The notes beneath the pieces are model-generated. The model saw only the letters and a program-made list of their open reading frames with translations. It was not told the origin of the DNA and did no database searches. Shown here in pieces: positions 11,830-23,472 of a stretch of DNA of 64,000 nucleotides; the stretch's first letter is position 1; every line of letters begins with the position of its first letter. The stretch comes from Epiperipatus broadwayi (lineage: Eukaryota; Onychophora; Udeonychophora; Euonychophora; Peripatidae): positions 11,134,385 to 11,198,384 of the forward strand of contig JAQFVV010000020.1 of assembly GCA_028023455.1 (NCBI GenBank), in the 5' to 3' direction. A program made the position numbers and the translations under genes.

Positions 11830-14800
11830 GCAAACCCAGATTATGATTTCCAAAACAACCTACAAACACAGCCATTTTATTACTCTCATAGATGTTCTTC
11901 CGCAAACATGCCTTTTTACGTTACTTATGTAAAATGGTTCTGGAACCTACTCTTTAGCAATTGTTTTCACCTTCCAAGATGTGTAGGGAAATATAGTGAT
12001 GGGTTTACAATTATTACTATGTAATAGCACGTCAGGTAAGTTGTAAGATCATTACTTTGAATGCACATTAAAACACTTATGGCCAGTTGAATTCCATACA
12101 CTCTCACATCATATGGTAGTGATATGTAAAGTGGGTGCTATTTCCATAGTGGCACATAGCACATCAGCGGGCCATGATATTTGTATGCAACACCATCTAG
12201 GCCTGCTAATGACTTAAATATGACAGAACTGTTCTGTAGGCTGTAATTTGGGCCATGTATATGGCATATTTCTGTGCTTTTGCAGAGAAACAATGCCATC
12301 AAGTGGGCACATTGGACCCAAGTGCACAACTACCTAATCATAAGTGTATTAATCTAAAGTTGTCATTCTCAAATGTAACTGTTAGAGCAGGAATTTGTAA
12401 CAATATGTTCCATGAAGTTTAAATTAAATAATGGAATAATGAAGAATCTGTTCTCATCTGAATAATTATTTGAAATAACTGAAAAAAACTATTAAGTGCT
12501 GAATTTATGGCGTTCTAGCATCACAAAACCTGTCATATTTACAATATATAGATATGGATTATATATGTATTTTAAAGTCTGCTAAATATTAATTAACAGC
12601 CATTAAATTAAAAAATGAATATCATGTGAAATTAAGAGTATACAATAAAATATTAATCGTTAACTGAGTTTAAAATCTATGTCTGACCTAATTGTAATGT
12701 AATAATCTGTAATAAATAATTACCAATAACATTATTCTCGTTAAAGTTGTATAATTGTAGATTTAAATTGTAACAAACTTCATGTAAAGTAAATTTTTTT
12801 AAAGAAGATATTGAACATAAATAAAATATTGAATTCTTTTTCTCCGTGTTTTAGTTATTAATTTATAAAAGCTTTTTGATAAAAAAATCATCTAAGAGAG
12901 ATCCTTTAAGTTTTTAATTCATGCAATTTTAACTTAAATTCAATAATCATTCAAGATATCCAGAAGAGTATAAACTCTTTTTTTTATTTAAATTTTTTAA
13001 CGAATATACGCAAATATACATAAATTTGTACAAAAAAAATAATTTTAATATAAGACAATTTTTTTAAATTTTTTTTTATTAATAAACATGCTTTTCTTTT
13101 CTTTTTTAAAAAGCACCATTAAACAAAAGTGAACTGAAGTTACCTAATGTTTTTTTTTTTTTTAAAAAGAAAAAAAATGTAAATTAAGAAGAAACTAAGT
13201 TCCCTTTTGTCTGCCACCTTTCAAAGCTGCTTCCAGTCTTCTCAAAAGATTTAATATACTTATAAATAATGGCAAAAGAACTGAAAATTTTCGTTTATTT
13301 TTTCCTTATATTTATTCTAATTAATTCAAAAATATTTATCATTAAAATATAATTAACAGCCATTAAATTAAAAATTTAGTGTTTCATAACAACAAACAAA
13401 CGATGAATTATACATAAATTTTTAACACTTCTTTTCTTACGTTTTATGTTATTATACTTTTGTTGTAATCTGCTTTCTTTAGACATTTTTTTTAATTTAT
13501 AGCTTAAAAAAATATAAACACAACATTTAAAAAAAAAACATTACATTAAAAAAAAAGATTTAAATAACAAATAGGAGTGAATTATTTATGTCTATTAATT
13601 TATTTATTATAATCAGCATTATTAGAAATGGCATTTGTTTATTTTTATAAAAATGATGGAATTAATTTCACTGCAATAAGTAAGTCTTCAGCGGGAATCT
13701 GGATTAGATTACGCAATCCCTGGAAGCAATTATCTCAATTTCTTTTTTATTAACAAGAAAGAAAAAATAAAATGAATGAGAATAGGATGCAGCTTGCTTT
13801 TTAAAAATAGAGAAATAATAATGAATATGTTCGATGAAATCGATGAAGAGAATAAAAAATGGGGAGAAAAATAAGTTTTGGATATTTGAAGACAGTAAAG
13901 ATGTAGTGAAAGTTATTAATTTTTATTATAATTTGAACATTATTTTAAAAAATCAAAAGTTACCACAAAGCGGTCCTGTAGTCTGATCCAAGTAAATAAA
14001 TACCAGGAAAACGGTAACATTTTTTATTTAACTTTAATTAATGAATATTTGTATAATTAAATTAAAATCAATATTGAAAAAAAAATACCACAAATTTATT
14101 TTCAGATAGTGCATGGCCAGTTAGCTGGAAGGAAAATTAACAATAGAAAATCATATGAAAAAGCTTTGATCTGTAATAAGTTATTTACTGCGGACTGAGT
14201 TAATCCATTTTGGCATCCAAAGCAAATCTTAAAAACTACACTTTTAAGGATATTAGTACTTATTTACAAGGATCTTAAAATGCAGAGAAAGCACATCTTC
14301 CTGCTATATCTATAATCTGGATTTCAACACTGAGCCAATTTCAAAGGATAGGATTTTTCTTGCAGCTGACTCATAGTTAATCTATCATCCATCCAATATT
14401 TATTTTGTGCAATAATTATCCAGAAGAAATGCTACATATTTATCATACCTGCCCATGCTTTTCATTTCTATACCTATTTGTGTTTCATAAACATACAATT
14501 AACTTTGAGCAATTGCTTAAAAAAACATGTAAAATACTTTCATCCCTATAATACACCCATGATTGTTCACACACATAGATCCATGTAGCCTGTATGCTGT
14601 TTCATTATATTTGATATTAAAAAGTACAACATATTGATTTCAAAATAACAAAGAATCATTTAACATAATACCCAAAAATACTTATCCAAGGATATCATGA
14701 ACAAAACTTGGCAGTCTACAATCTTTTTCAATACCATAGATTGAACTTTTATTTCCACAAGAGCATAGATTCTTGAAGCAATTGTAGATTAGTTAAATGT

Positions 14801-15420
14801 TTACCCATTTGAATTGCTATGTTCTTTCTATATGACTCTACCTTTTATTGCCATTGGATAATATATTGTGTATTTCTTGAATCAGGGTGTATTATGGTTT
14901 TATTATATGATAGCCTGTGTAATTTACACTTTTCTTTGGGCATATGACAATATTTGTTTGTATATGTTATCAATAAAAGGATACCTAATAATCTTTAGCT
15001 AGGATGTAAAACAAGAATGGAAAAATTGGTCAAATGCTAAATGGCCATTAATTAGTAAACTTGGTAAAGAGACATCTCCATTATTGTTTATTTATGATTG
15101 GAGAGGTTTTTGCCTTTCACTGAACTATTAATTCAAAAAAATATTTTACCTATTTATTTAAAATGGTCTCTTAAATACATAAAAAGAATATATATATATT
15201 TTAAAATAAAATAAAAAATTATAAAAAAAAAAATGAGGAAAAATAAAACAAAATAAAATATAATAAATAATAAAAACCAAAATAAATAATAATAATATAT
15301 TAAGTAATTCTTTGGGTCTTTGTTGATTCATACAATACATCAGCAATAACATTTATTAATTTTATTTTTCAACAATATTTCATAGTTAAATAAAAACATC
15401 TCCAAATCTTTTTATTTAGA
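11830..15420. other. AT-rich DNA without a recognised gene
   Basis: Mostly homopolymeric A and T runs. The phrase ATTAACAGCCATTAAATTAA occurs at about 12592 and 13350, so parts may be an old repeat. No gene or RNA recognised. Confidence 0.45.
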
Positions 15421-15480
15421 TAATTCAAAAAATAAACTGAGCACTGAATATATATATATGTATGAAAGATGGTAGTCTGG

Positions 15481-15524
15481 ACCAACTGATGAGTGCTGAT
15501 TTAGCATGAAATACATATATTGGT
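15481..15524 (+). ncRNA. Type I hammerhead ribozyme, family A copy A1 (intact core)
   Basis: All core positions are present. Stem I is ACCAA (15481-15485) with TTGGT (15520-15524), five Watson-Crick pairs. CTGATGA follows at 15486-15492. Stem II is GTGCT/AGCAT around GATTT, with one G-U pair at its base. GAAA is at 15508-15511. Stem III is AT/AT around ACAT. The cleavage nucleotide is A at 15519, preceded by T. A stem III of only about 2 bp is typical of hammerheads in Penelope-like elements and retrozymes, which are thought to work best as dimers. This is the best-preserved ribozyme in the window. Confidence 0.85.
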
Positions 15525-15607
15525 AATTATTTATTTTTTTGCATGTGTGTGGTAATGTGTATCAGTAGTATGAGATACTATGGATAATGAAGGGGTTTGA
15601 AGTCTCT

Positions 15608-16055
15608 GAGTTTAAATCCCCTATATGTATTTGTAATTGAAAAAAAATATTTTTAAAATCCTGTTTTATTTTGTAACCATTCAGTGGCCAAGGCATTTGT
15701 CTCCTTGCCTCACCTATGGACCAACCCCGATTCATTGTTAATAAAATTTAAATAAAAAAATTTGGGAATTCTATCATCAGATTTTCAATGGTATGCGATG
15801 GCTGAAGAGTTGGAGGTTGGAGTAGGTTGAAGCCTGTCCATTAAAGTGTAAAGATTTGCTGTTTTAATATAAACTGGGCACTGATTATATATATGTATGG
15901 GAGATAATAATCTGGACCAACTGATGAGTGCTGGTTTAGCACAAAATAATGTATATTGATAATTATTTATCTTTTCTGCATGTGTGTGATCATGTGTATC
16001 AGTTGTATGAGATAGTGTGGATAGTGAAAGGGCTTGAAAGTCTGAGTTCAAATCC
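15608..16055 (+). promoter_or_regulatory. B-box-like motifs downstream of both family A hammerheads
   Basis: GAGTTTAAATCC (15608-15619) and GAGTTCAAATCC (16044-16055) follow the two hammerheads at the same distance. The second matches the RNA polymerase III B box (GWTCRANNC) exactly. An A-box-like stretch, TGGATAGTGAAAGG, lies just upstream of it. Whether this part of the element descends from a tRNA is inference. The spacing between the boxes is shorter than in a normal tRNA. Confidence 0.35.
15916..15960 (+). ncRNA. Hammerhead ribozyme, family A copy A2 (damaged)
   Basis: Stem I ACCAA/TTGAT has one A-C mismatch. CTGATGA is at 15921-15927. Stem II GTGCT/AGCAC is perfect around GGTTT. The second core strand reads AAAA (15943-15946) instead of GAAA. 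Loss of G12 should abolish cleavage. The change is what C-to-T decay of an ancestral CG would give on the other strand. Together with A1 it bounds the 436-nt unit. Confidence 0.8.
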
Positions 16056-16612
16056 TCTATATTTAAAGAACTATTATTTATTCGCAGTGCAGATGAAATC
16101 ATTGCTATACAAATGTTCTTTGTAGGCATATTTTGAAATATTTCATTTCAAATAAATATAGAGATTTCATATTACAGTGTTTTCTCTTTATCAGGAAGCA
16201 CTCAAAGATACTTTCAATTGAATATAAAGCAACAGTCATTTTTACTGCACCTTTAGTTACAGTTCTTTAATACACTTACCATTCACTTATTTCAATATAT
16301 CATATTCCATAAAATTTATGAAACAAGTAGACTCATATACTTTCATTGCATTAATATTGATAAATTAAAAAAAACTGTGATTCTTAAAATGCAATATTTT
16401 TGCTATTACATTTTATTTTGAAATATTATAACGATAAAAAAAAAGCATTTCAACAGAGTCGGCATGTCATCAGTTTGGTATTTTTTTTCCAAAGACATAT
16501 TCATTAATGTAATGATAAAGTTCATTCACCTCACACTGGTTATCATCTTCTTATATCATCAACCTTTCAAAGCATTACGCACCTGTCTAATAATTAGATC
16601 ATATCCTGCATG

Positions 16613-16995
16613 GTTTAGTGCAGGGGTCCCCAACCCTATGCCCGTGGGCACCATGGCACCCGCAGACCATTTTATGTGTGCCTGCCGCTATCCGAACATG
16701 ATAAAAAATTATTTATCTGATTCAAATAAATTTAATTTTTAAAATTTCTTATAAATTATTGTATTATATTGTAATCAAATTGTAGGGCATACTATACTTT
16801 TACAGCATAAAAATATAAACGTTAATTATATATTAAAATTTTATTTTTGAAATAAATATTTTTTGTACATTATATGTATTATTAACAATATCCAACTATA
16901 AATTTACATTGAAAAAATAAATGGTGCCCGCTACCTGGTCGGTATTATAGAATGTGATCCTAAGTGCAAAAAGGTTGGGGACCCCTGGTTTAGTG
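16613..16995. mobile_element. Short non-autonomous hAT element with 8-bp target duplication
   Basis: The element is 16621-16987 (367 bp). It starts CAGGGGTCCCCAACC and ends GGTTGGGGACCCCTG, a perfect 15-bp inverted repeat. It is flanked by the duplication GTTTAGTG (16613-16620 and 16988-16995). Non-coding. The ends resemble those of the element at 2379-2809 (CAGGGRTSCCCAACC), so both probably used related transposases. Confidence 0.95.
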
Positions 16996-17173
16996 CAATA
17001 ATAGAGTGGTGAAGTTGAAAGCTAAAGATCCACAAAGTGCAACTCTATTTTGTCACATCTGATAGCAAATGAACAGTGAAGAATGATAGGAAATTAATTA
17101 TGCTTTTGAACAATGGTCAAAAAGACTTGAGAATATCATGGACAACAATGAAAATAAGTGAATAATTGATCAG

Positions 17174-17289
17174 ATTAAATCTGAACTCTCACTTGGAACT
17201 ATTTGTGATTTTCTTGTTTTTAGACATGATTAAAAAATAAGACAGTTTTATTTTGTCACTAGCATTTCAAGTGAGAGTTCAGATCTAAT
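17174..17289. repeat. Inverted repeat next to a family B insertion
   Basis: Arms of 22 bp (17174-17195 and 17268-17289, centred on CTGAACTCTCACTTG and its complement) enclose 72 bp. The target duplication of the adjacent family B insertion starts inside the right arm, so the insertion split a pre-existing hairpin sequence. Confidence 0.65.
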
Positions 17290-17712
17290 GAGAGTTTATA
17301 AACAAGGCAAAACTCTCCATACAGTAGTGCCACCTTGTGCCAACCAGAGTAATCAATGGATGCCAGAAGGCTTGTGCATAAAATCCCTATCTAATGCCTA
17401 CTCATCCCATATCCCCAGACTAGTTTCTGGCTTGTGGCTTTTGTCAATGAGGAGCTTTGGATCTGAGAACACTGCGCCTAGATCTTAGGATCTAATGCAA
17501 CCCTCCAGCAGCCACCTTTTATCTCTATTTAACTATAAAACTATGAGAATGAAATTGAAAACACAAAAATATTTTCAATCTAAGCTCAATATTTTATATA
17601 ATCATATGGGTCTGAACTCAGTTCAGCACCCATACATTTTGGTGTCTTTGGCTCTTTAACAACTACAGCCACCACTATCCTATTAGGCAGGATTGGTGTG
17701 AGAGTTCAGATC
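17271..17712 (-). mobile_element. Family B ribozyme repeat, copy B2, with 15-bp target duplication
   Basis: The element is 17286-17697 (412 bp) on the minus strand. It begins ACCAATCCTGCCTAATAGG at 17697 and ends in the GGAGAGTTTTGCC segment. It is flanked by an exact 15-bp duplication GTGAGAGTTCAGATC (17271-17285 and 17698-17712). That length is expected of target-primed or similar retroposition rather than a cut-and-paste transposon. There is no reading frame of note; the 66-codon plus-strand frame is a by-product of the repeat and has relatives in other copies. Confidence 0.88.
17412..17453 (-). ncRNA. Hammerhead-like motif, family B copy B2 (damaged)
   Basis: Minus strand: stem I TCCTCA/TGGGGA is complete (one G-U pair). 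Core strand 1 reads TTGACAA instead of CTGANGA, with both C3 and G8 altered. Stem II AGC/GCC has one mismatch. GAAA is intact, stem III is ACTAGT and C is at the cleavage position. Predicted inactive. It is useful as an intermediate in the stem II comparison: AGC with GCC lies between copy B1 (GGC/GCC) and copies B3, B5 and B6 (AGC/GCT). Confidence 0.5.
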
Positions 17713-18360
17713 GAATCTGATTTCCACTTTTTCTTTGCTATCCATAAATTTCTCATAAGTTTTTACCACAGTTCAAAAATATTAATATTTTTCTATCATT
17801 CTTCAATGTCCACTTTTTACATTCATATCATATACAAAAAAATATCATAGCTTCAACAATTCTAATTTTCATTTTTAAAGTATATCTCTATCCCCAAAGA
17901 TTTTTTCTAAATGTTTAATTGCAATTCTATTTTGTGGGTCTGCAATGAATCTCTTGGAGCATTTGTTGTTGAGTTACTCCAGAAAACAAAAAATAGCAAT
18001 GGTGTTTATACATTCATTACCCATTTATGGATATAATTTGAACTGACATTCTCCATAAGATTCAAATATTACATTTGAGATAGAATCACCAAAATAATGC
18101 TGAATATGTTAATCAATAAAAAAATTAAACAATTTTCATCACTTACTATAATTTTTAAGACAATCTTGTTTTCAAAACAACTTATTTTCAATATGAATTA
18201 ATATTCAAATTTTGTATTTGAAATTGGTGAACTAGTATTTATATAAAAAGAAATGGCAGATATCATTCCAAATTATTCAAACAAATAATTTTGGCTATTA
18301 ATTATAATTTTCAAGACAAACATTTCATTTTTAAAACCATTTTCGGTACTTTGATATTAG
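17713..18360. other. AT-rich DNA without a recognised gene
   Basis: No gene, RNA or transposon recognised. Confidence 0.5.
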
Positions 18361-18361
18361 A

Positions 18362-18625
18362 GCTGCAACATGGAGCATGTATTAGACCTACTGTGCCTGT
18401 TCACATTTGTATCAATCTGCTGATAACTTTGTAATCTTGGGATCTGACCAAAATAATGTATACACGGATCTTATACATGACTTTTTTTGGCAAAAACAAA
18501 ACAAAACATATACACAGATCTTGATCTTGTATATGATATTTTGGCAAGATTTACAAAGATATCGGGGGGGGTATATGAATGTGAAAAGGGCACAATAGGT
18601 ATAAGACATGCTCCATTGTTGCAGG
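18362..18625. repeat. Foldback element of about 264 bp
   Basis: The outer arms are near-perfect reverse complements: CTGCAACATGGAGCATGT at 18363-18380 against 18606-18624. Similarity continues inward for about 100 bp per side through CACATT and CTTTGTAA landmarks. Two short overlapping open frames on opposite strands are by-products. Terminal TTAG(N2)CTGCAAC would suit a hAT-like element, but no clear 8-bp duplication is visible. Confidence 0.75.
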
Positions 18626-18733
18626 ACTAAAAATAACTAAAAGTAAAAAACAATAAAACATAATAAACATATTTATCATTTTCAATAAGAAATGTATGAT
18701 TTTGAACAAGATATTCAAATATGTACAACTTGA

Positions 18734-19090
18734 ACACTAACAACTTTTTAAAAATGACATTTAAAATAAAAATAAAAAAGATTTGCGATCTTAATGAAAT
18801 GACGACATTACACAAAAAAATTGTTAGTTTAAATACGCGCTAAACAAACAGTAAATGATTTTGGCTTTTAAATAATATTTATAAACAGACATTAACTATT
18901 AGTATGACTTTCACACTAACAACTTTTAAGACCCAATCAAAAAAAAAAAGTGATTTGTGAACTCAATGAAATGACACAATTACACAAAAAAAATTGTTAG
19001 TAAACAATTGGCATTAAACAAACAGTAAATGATTTTTATTTTTAAATAATATTTATAAAAGCACATTAAGTATACTCATACGATGCTTAC
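18734..19090. repeat. Direct tandem duplication, period about 179 bp
   Basis: ACACTAACAACTTTT (18734 and 18913), CAATGAAATGAC or TAATGAAATGAC, TTACACAAAAAAA, TTGTTAGT and AAACAAACAGTAAATGATTTT recur in the same order. Two diverged copies, no coding content. Confidence 0.8.
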
Positions 19091-19094
19091 CATG

Positions 19095-20455
19095 TAATAT
19101 ATAACAAAATAGCCACCTTGAAACAAAAGATTTTACATATAATATTACCACAGAAAATGAAGATCTCTTCTAAAAATTTTCCCTCTGAAAATGAAGCATG
19201 TGATTGCAGAGTATGCTGGGATTTTCAATGGAAATGCTAATAAAAATACTTTTTTTTTTTTTATAAACAAATTAAACCAAAAAATAAATAAATGAAAATA
19301 TACAACTGTATGTGAATCAGCACTTGTCAGAAAGAAATTTGGACAATAACCAAAAAAGTAAAAGTATTACAAAAAATCGCGTTTATGAAGAAAAACACAT
19401 TTTGTCACATATACTCGCAGGGATTATTTCCTTTCGATTTGATGTCATTGTGACATTACATATTTATTGTGGGTGTGAAAAGGCCCCTTATCTTCCCTAC
19501 ATTGCAGTTCTAATACCAAAGTACCAGTTTTCAATATGAATTAAAAATGGTAATTTCTATTCAAAATAAACTGCTTGAACTATTATTCAAATGAAAAATG
19601 GTGTATTCAATTTTAGTTTCAACTGTCGGCTTCAATTCATTTTCAAAATTAAGCTGTTTTCAAGAGAGATTGAAATTGACATTTTCTATTGAAAAGAACC
19701 AATTATTGTAACTATTATTTGGATAAAATATGAAGATTATCTTCACAAATTTCAGTCTCATGTAGAGATGGGCAGCAATTGAAGAAATGACTGTGGAAAA
19801 TATGAAAAGAAAACAGAAGCAATCAAGATATTTTCATAGCATTCCTCATACAACTTTCTGCTAGTAATAACGTAATCTGGGAATGTTTTTGTTGTTTTAT
19901 TATGCAGTTTGTCTCATTAAGTTGATTTGTTTTCATCTTGAGTGATAGCCTTAACTTTCAAATGACATACTGGTTTCCATTGCTACACCCCCCCCCCTAA
20001 AATTATATAATAAATTTTGAAGTTACATTCACATTAGTTTGTATTATTATTTTTACATGAAATTATACATTTCATGAGTCTGTACTGCTTTTTAAAAAAT
20101 TTAAGTATCCAATTTTAAAATTATATTCACATTTATTTTGCTTTTATAAAATCACACACTATATGCTGAAATTATGCATTAGTTTGTATAAAATATCATT
20201 AGTACTTTATTTGCTTCATGTTTTGATGGCATTACCTGGTGCATAATAATCAAATCTGTTACGTACAACATCTGTGGAAATAGTACCCAATTTATGATAC
20301 CTGCTATTCATAATTATATATTACTAAAACAATACTACACTATTTTTAAATTTGTACATAATAATAAACAAACAACTCAAACCTAATAAATCTAGAGAAT
20401 CTAATATTCATTTGTAAATCTGGTTTTATTACTAATAAATTATGTTTTGAATGAG
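19095..20455. other. AT-rich DNA without a recognised gene
   Basis: Nothing recognised. A 75-codon open frame at 19312-19539 matches no known family. A C9-10 run lies at about 19988. Confidence 0.45.
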
Positions 20456-20558
20456 ATTTTTACCATTAAGCATCAGCCAATAAGCAAACCCGCAACAACT
20501 GCTTGTAAGGCGGTTGTGTTGACCACTCAACTACTAATGCTTGACAGGTTATTTTTAC
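20456..20558 (-). mobile_element. tRNA-derived SINE, short subfamily
   Basis: The element is about 20464-20550 on the minus strand. Reading that strand, it starts with the family head GTCAAGCATTAGTAGTTGAG, then an anticodon-arm-like CCGCCTTACAAGCAG and a B-box-like GCGGGTTTGCTTATTGG. A possible 8-bp duplication ATTTTTAC flanks it (20456-20463 and 20551-20558). The head, anticodon arm and tail match the other SINEs at 23.5, 41.5, 43.0, 46.0 and 56.2 kb. Confidence 0.7.
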
Positions 20559-20559
20559 T

Positions 20560-21585
20560 TTGTTAATCTATAAAAACTTGTTTTTAGATTCATCCATATA
20601 GACATTTCTTGTTGTTAGAATTTGCATAATTCTTCAGCCATTGACTAGGTTAAAGTTCCTTCAACAATGCTTCAACAAGTCATTATTCTTAATCAATGAC
20701 GGGTGTTATGCAGTCAAAATGTTGGAATAGTGCTAATTTTAACAACATGAAAAGGCATTCCCAATAAAATCCTAAAATATGTGTTCACATCTTTTACATG
20801 TGAAAATCTTCTCTTTAGTATATATTTAAATAGATTACTCAATAAAAAAAAAAAAAATAGAATTTGAGAGCTGACATTCAATCTATCACTTCTGGAGCTC
20901 AAATGCCACCCCGCCCTTCCCATAGTGCTAATTATTTAATAGCATTCATTGTAGAAAAATTTTGACCAAATTTTGGATAAAAAAAAAAAGTATTCTTTTT
21001 ATGAATATTACTTAATTAAAATAAATAAAAACAAACTAACTAAAAGTTTTTAAATTTATTTTGAAAATAGTATAGGAAACAAAATCTTTAGATTGAATAT
21101 AGTGAGGAGAAAATTGGCTTAAAAAAATCCAATGCAAAGCAAAAACCTCTCCAATTACCCAATTCCTCTAAAAATTCAGTGAAAAAAGGGACATTATTAA
21201 TTAACAAAGCAGTCACTTTTAATGGTTTTGCTGTTCAATAAATGAATAGTTATAGCATGCCTGCTTACATAAGTTTTGCCAATAATGCATTCCCTATGAG
21301 ATGCCATAAGTTTTTAGATTATGAATATATTTTTTTCTGGGCCATTATAGAGAAGTTTGACAATAAGTTTGTGCACTGTAGTTTTTTCTTTATGGAAACA
21401 TTTAAAATATTTTTCTGGAATGAGGGGCTTATAATTTAATGAAATGTAATAATTTTGAAAACATTAGACTTATGGTTTTTTGGATAATTCACTTGATATA
21501 TGAGGGTGAGAATGCCTGAAATAATAAATGTAATTTCCTCTGTGTAATATAAAGTTGTTAGAAGAAGGTTTGTAAGATGGTGTTT
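20560..21585. other. AT-rich DNA without a recognised gene
   Basis: No gene or repeat recognised. Short open frames only. Confidence 0.45.
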
Positions 21586-21587
21586 TA

Positions 21588-21987
21588 GTTGTATTTATAT
21601 ATTGGACTATTTCCATCATCTAATATGAGTACTGAATGTCTTTAGAAAAATTCTAAATTTATTTAAATTCCAAATACATTCAACTGTTACTAATAGCACA
21701 CAGGTTAGTATATGCACAATGTTTTGAGAGGTATTATTCTCTCCTCTTCTTCAGCCGTTGCTGGCCTGATCAGTAACGATTCCCATGCTAGTACTGTCAC
21801 TGGTCACGCCAGCAACCCCCGAAAAAGAGGACAGAATAATAACTCTCAATATGTTATACATATACTAATCTGTATGCTATTACTAACAGTTGCATGTATT
21901 TGGAATATTTAAGTAAAGTTAAATTTTTCTAAAGACATTCTATACTCATATTAAATGATGGAAACAGTCCAATATATAAATACAAAG
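21588..21987. repeat. 400-bp near-perfect palindrome (giant hairpin)
   Basis: Both halves fold onto each other almost end to end. The outer segment GTATTTATATATTGGACT matches the inner complement of 21970-21987. Next comes the GAATGTCTTTAGAAAAATT segment shared with the 10.1-kb foldback, then TTCCAAATACATKCAACTG, GAGAGKTATTATTCT, and a central GTTGCTGGCSTGAYCAGT pair around ACGATTCCCATGCTAG. The 66-codon open frame 21712-21912 reads across the fold and is a by-product. In RNA or single-stranded DNA this would form a very long duplex. Confidence 0.88.
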
Positions 21988-21999
21988 TTGTTAAATGTA

Positions 22000-23470
22000 T
22001 TGTACTGTAAGAAACAGATTTTACAAAAATAAAAGCATTAAAAAATGAAAAAAACAACAACTTTATTACAAAACAATAACAAATCAATCAATTTAATCAC
22101 AGCAACTGAATCAAAAATGTAACCCTATGATACCAATCTGTAATAGAGTTTACATCATAACTGCACTTTTTTTGTTTAGTAGTCAACATAGAGGCATTCC
22201 GCTGATTATCACAGATTAATCAGATGCCTTTAATCTCTAGTTGATAAGAATTAAACACTTAATGAACTACCAATAATGGTAGCTGAATTGGGTAATTGCT
22301 TATTATCTAAATAAAAAATTCTAAGCCTATATTTTTTTAAGGTTTTCTAACTCAGATTCAAATCCAGATCAAATGCATAGCACTGACTATATTATCTTTA
22401 AGCAATGGACCACTACCTATATACTTCTCTTTTAAAGATTATACATTTAAATAAAATTTCTGATGTTTTTTTTTTTTTTTAAAAAGCACTCGATTAAATA
22501 ATACCATAATAGTTCATATATCCAATCCCGATGAAATGTTTAATCAATGTGCATGCATATGCAATATATAGTTGATAATTGTACACACACTCTCTATGTT
22601 AATTTATCAATCTTTCTTTCATTTGCTTCAAATTATGGTTTATCTCTATTTTATTGTCATTAATGTATCACTTTTGTGAATATACTAATACCTATCTACG
22701 AAAAAGTTCGTATATATAAATAAGTAACTTTCTATGTTTTATTTAATCTCTTTTTTTTTTTAAAAAAAAAAAAAAAAAGGAAAAATGAGGTTAAGGTAAA
22801 TGTAAGTTTTAATACAAAATGTGACATTTGATTAAATAATTCATCATTCTAATTTTAAATATCATGAAACCCAAGTACAAAAATAATTTAGTTTGGTCTC
22901 ATGTTACACTTAACAAAAAAGCATCAATTATGTCACCTGCCTTAACTTTTACAGGTTAATCAGCACAGGTAGAATGCAACAAAATTGATCAAATTGAAGT
23001 ATATTAATAGAATCAGGTAATTAATAAACATACATATATTGTACAAAAGCAGCTATAAGTATTTTTTAAAATATATTACAAAATATCAGCTGCTACTTAA
23101 TTACAATCAGGTGGAGCACAAATGTCATAACTATTTTATTTTTTATAACTGATAAATTATTTAACGGTTATAGAAGATAAAATATTCAACGATAAAGTAT
23201 ATTTCAGTGAACATTTATGTATATATTGTGTGGCTTTGTTTCCTTTCGCCTTTAATCTTATCAAGCATCTATATTTTTTGCAAGGAGACCATGAAATATT
23301 ATGTATCTAAAATATATCAATTTTTATCTCTCATATATATAAAATTAAAAAAAAAACTCAGGTGCAATCTACATAAGCAAGAAGTGAAAATTAAAATAAA
23401 TGTATACATGAAAATATTCAGACAGAGGTTATCCATAATATTTGAGGCATTTGTTTCCAACTATATTGCT
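22000..23470. other. AT-rich DNA without a recognised gene
   Basis: Nothing recognised. Contains long A/T homopolymers near 22466-22483 and 22750-22778. Confidence 0.45.
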
Positions 23471-23472
23471 GG

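Larger units (their letters stand above)
15430..16130 (+). mobile_element. Family A retrozyme-like element with two direct hammerhead copies
   Basis: Two hammerhead copies in direct orientation have predicted cleavage positions after 15519 and 15955, bounding a unit of 436 nt. Around each copy the same flanks recur: upstream an AAACTG(A/G)GCACTGA segment and TCTGGACCAA, downstream GCATGTGTGTG, GTGTATCAGT and GAGTTYAAATCC. The unit between them includes GAAGAGTTGGAG and GAAGCCTGTCCATTAA, which reappear in the complete copy at 56.6-57.1 kb. No protein is encoded; the 114-codon minus-strand frame over 16129-15785 reads through the repeat and matches nothing. Two hammerheads bounding a short non-coding unit is the architecture described for retrozymes, whose RNA is cut out as a monomer and circularised. 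Mobilisation by a Penelope-type reverse transcriptase is inference. Confidence 0.75.

Noticed and set aside
15785-16129. 114-codon open frame on the minus strand
   Set aside because: It runs antisense through the family A repeat and its hammerhead; the peptide matches no family and related copies do not keep it open.
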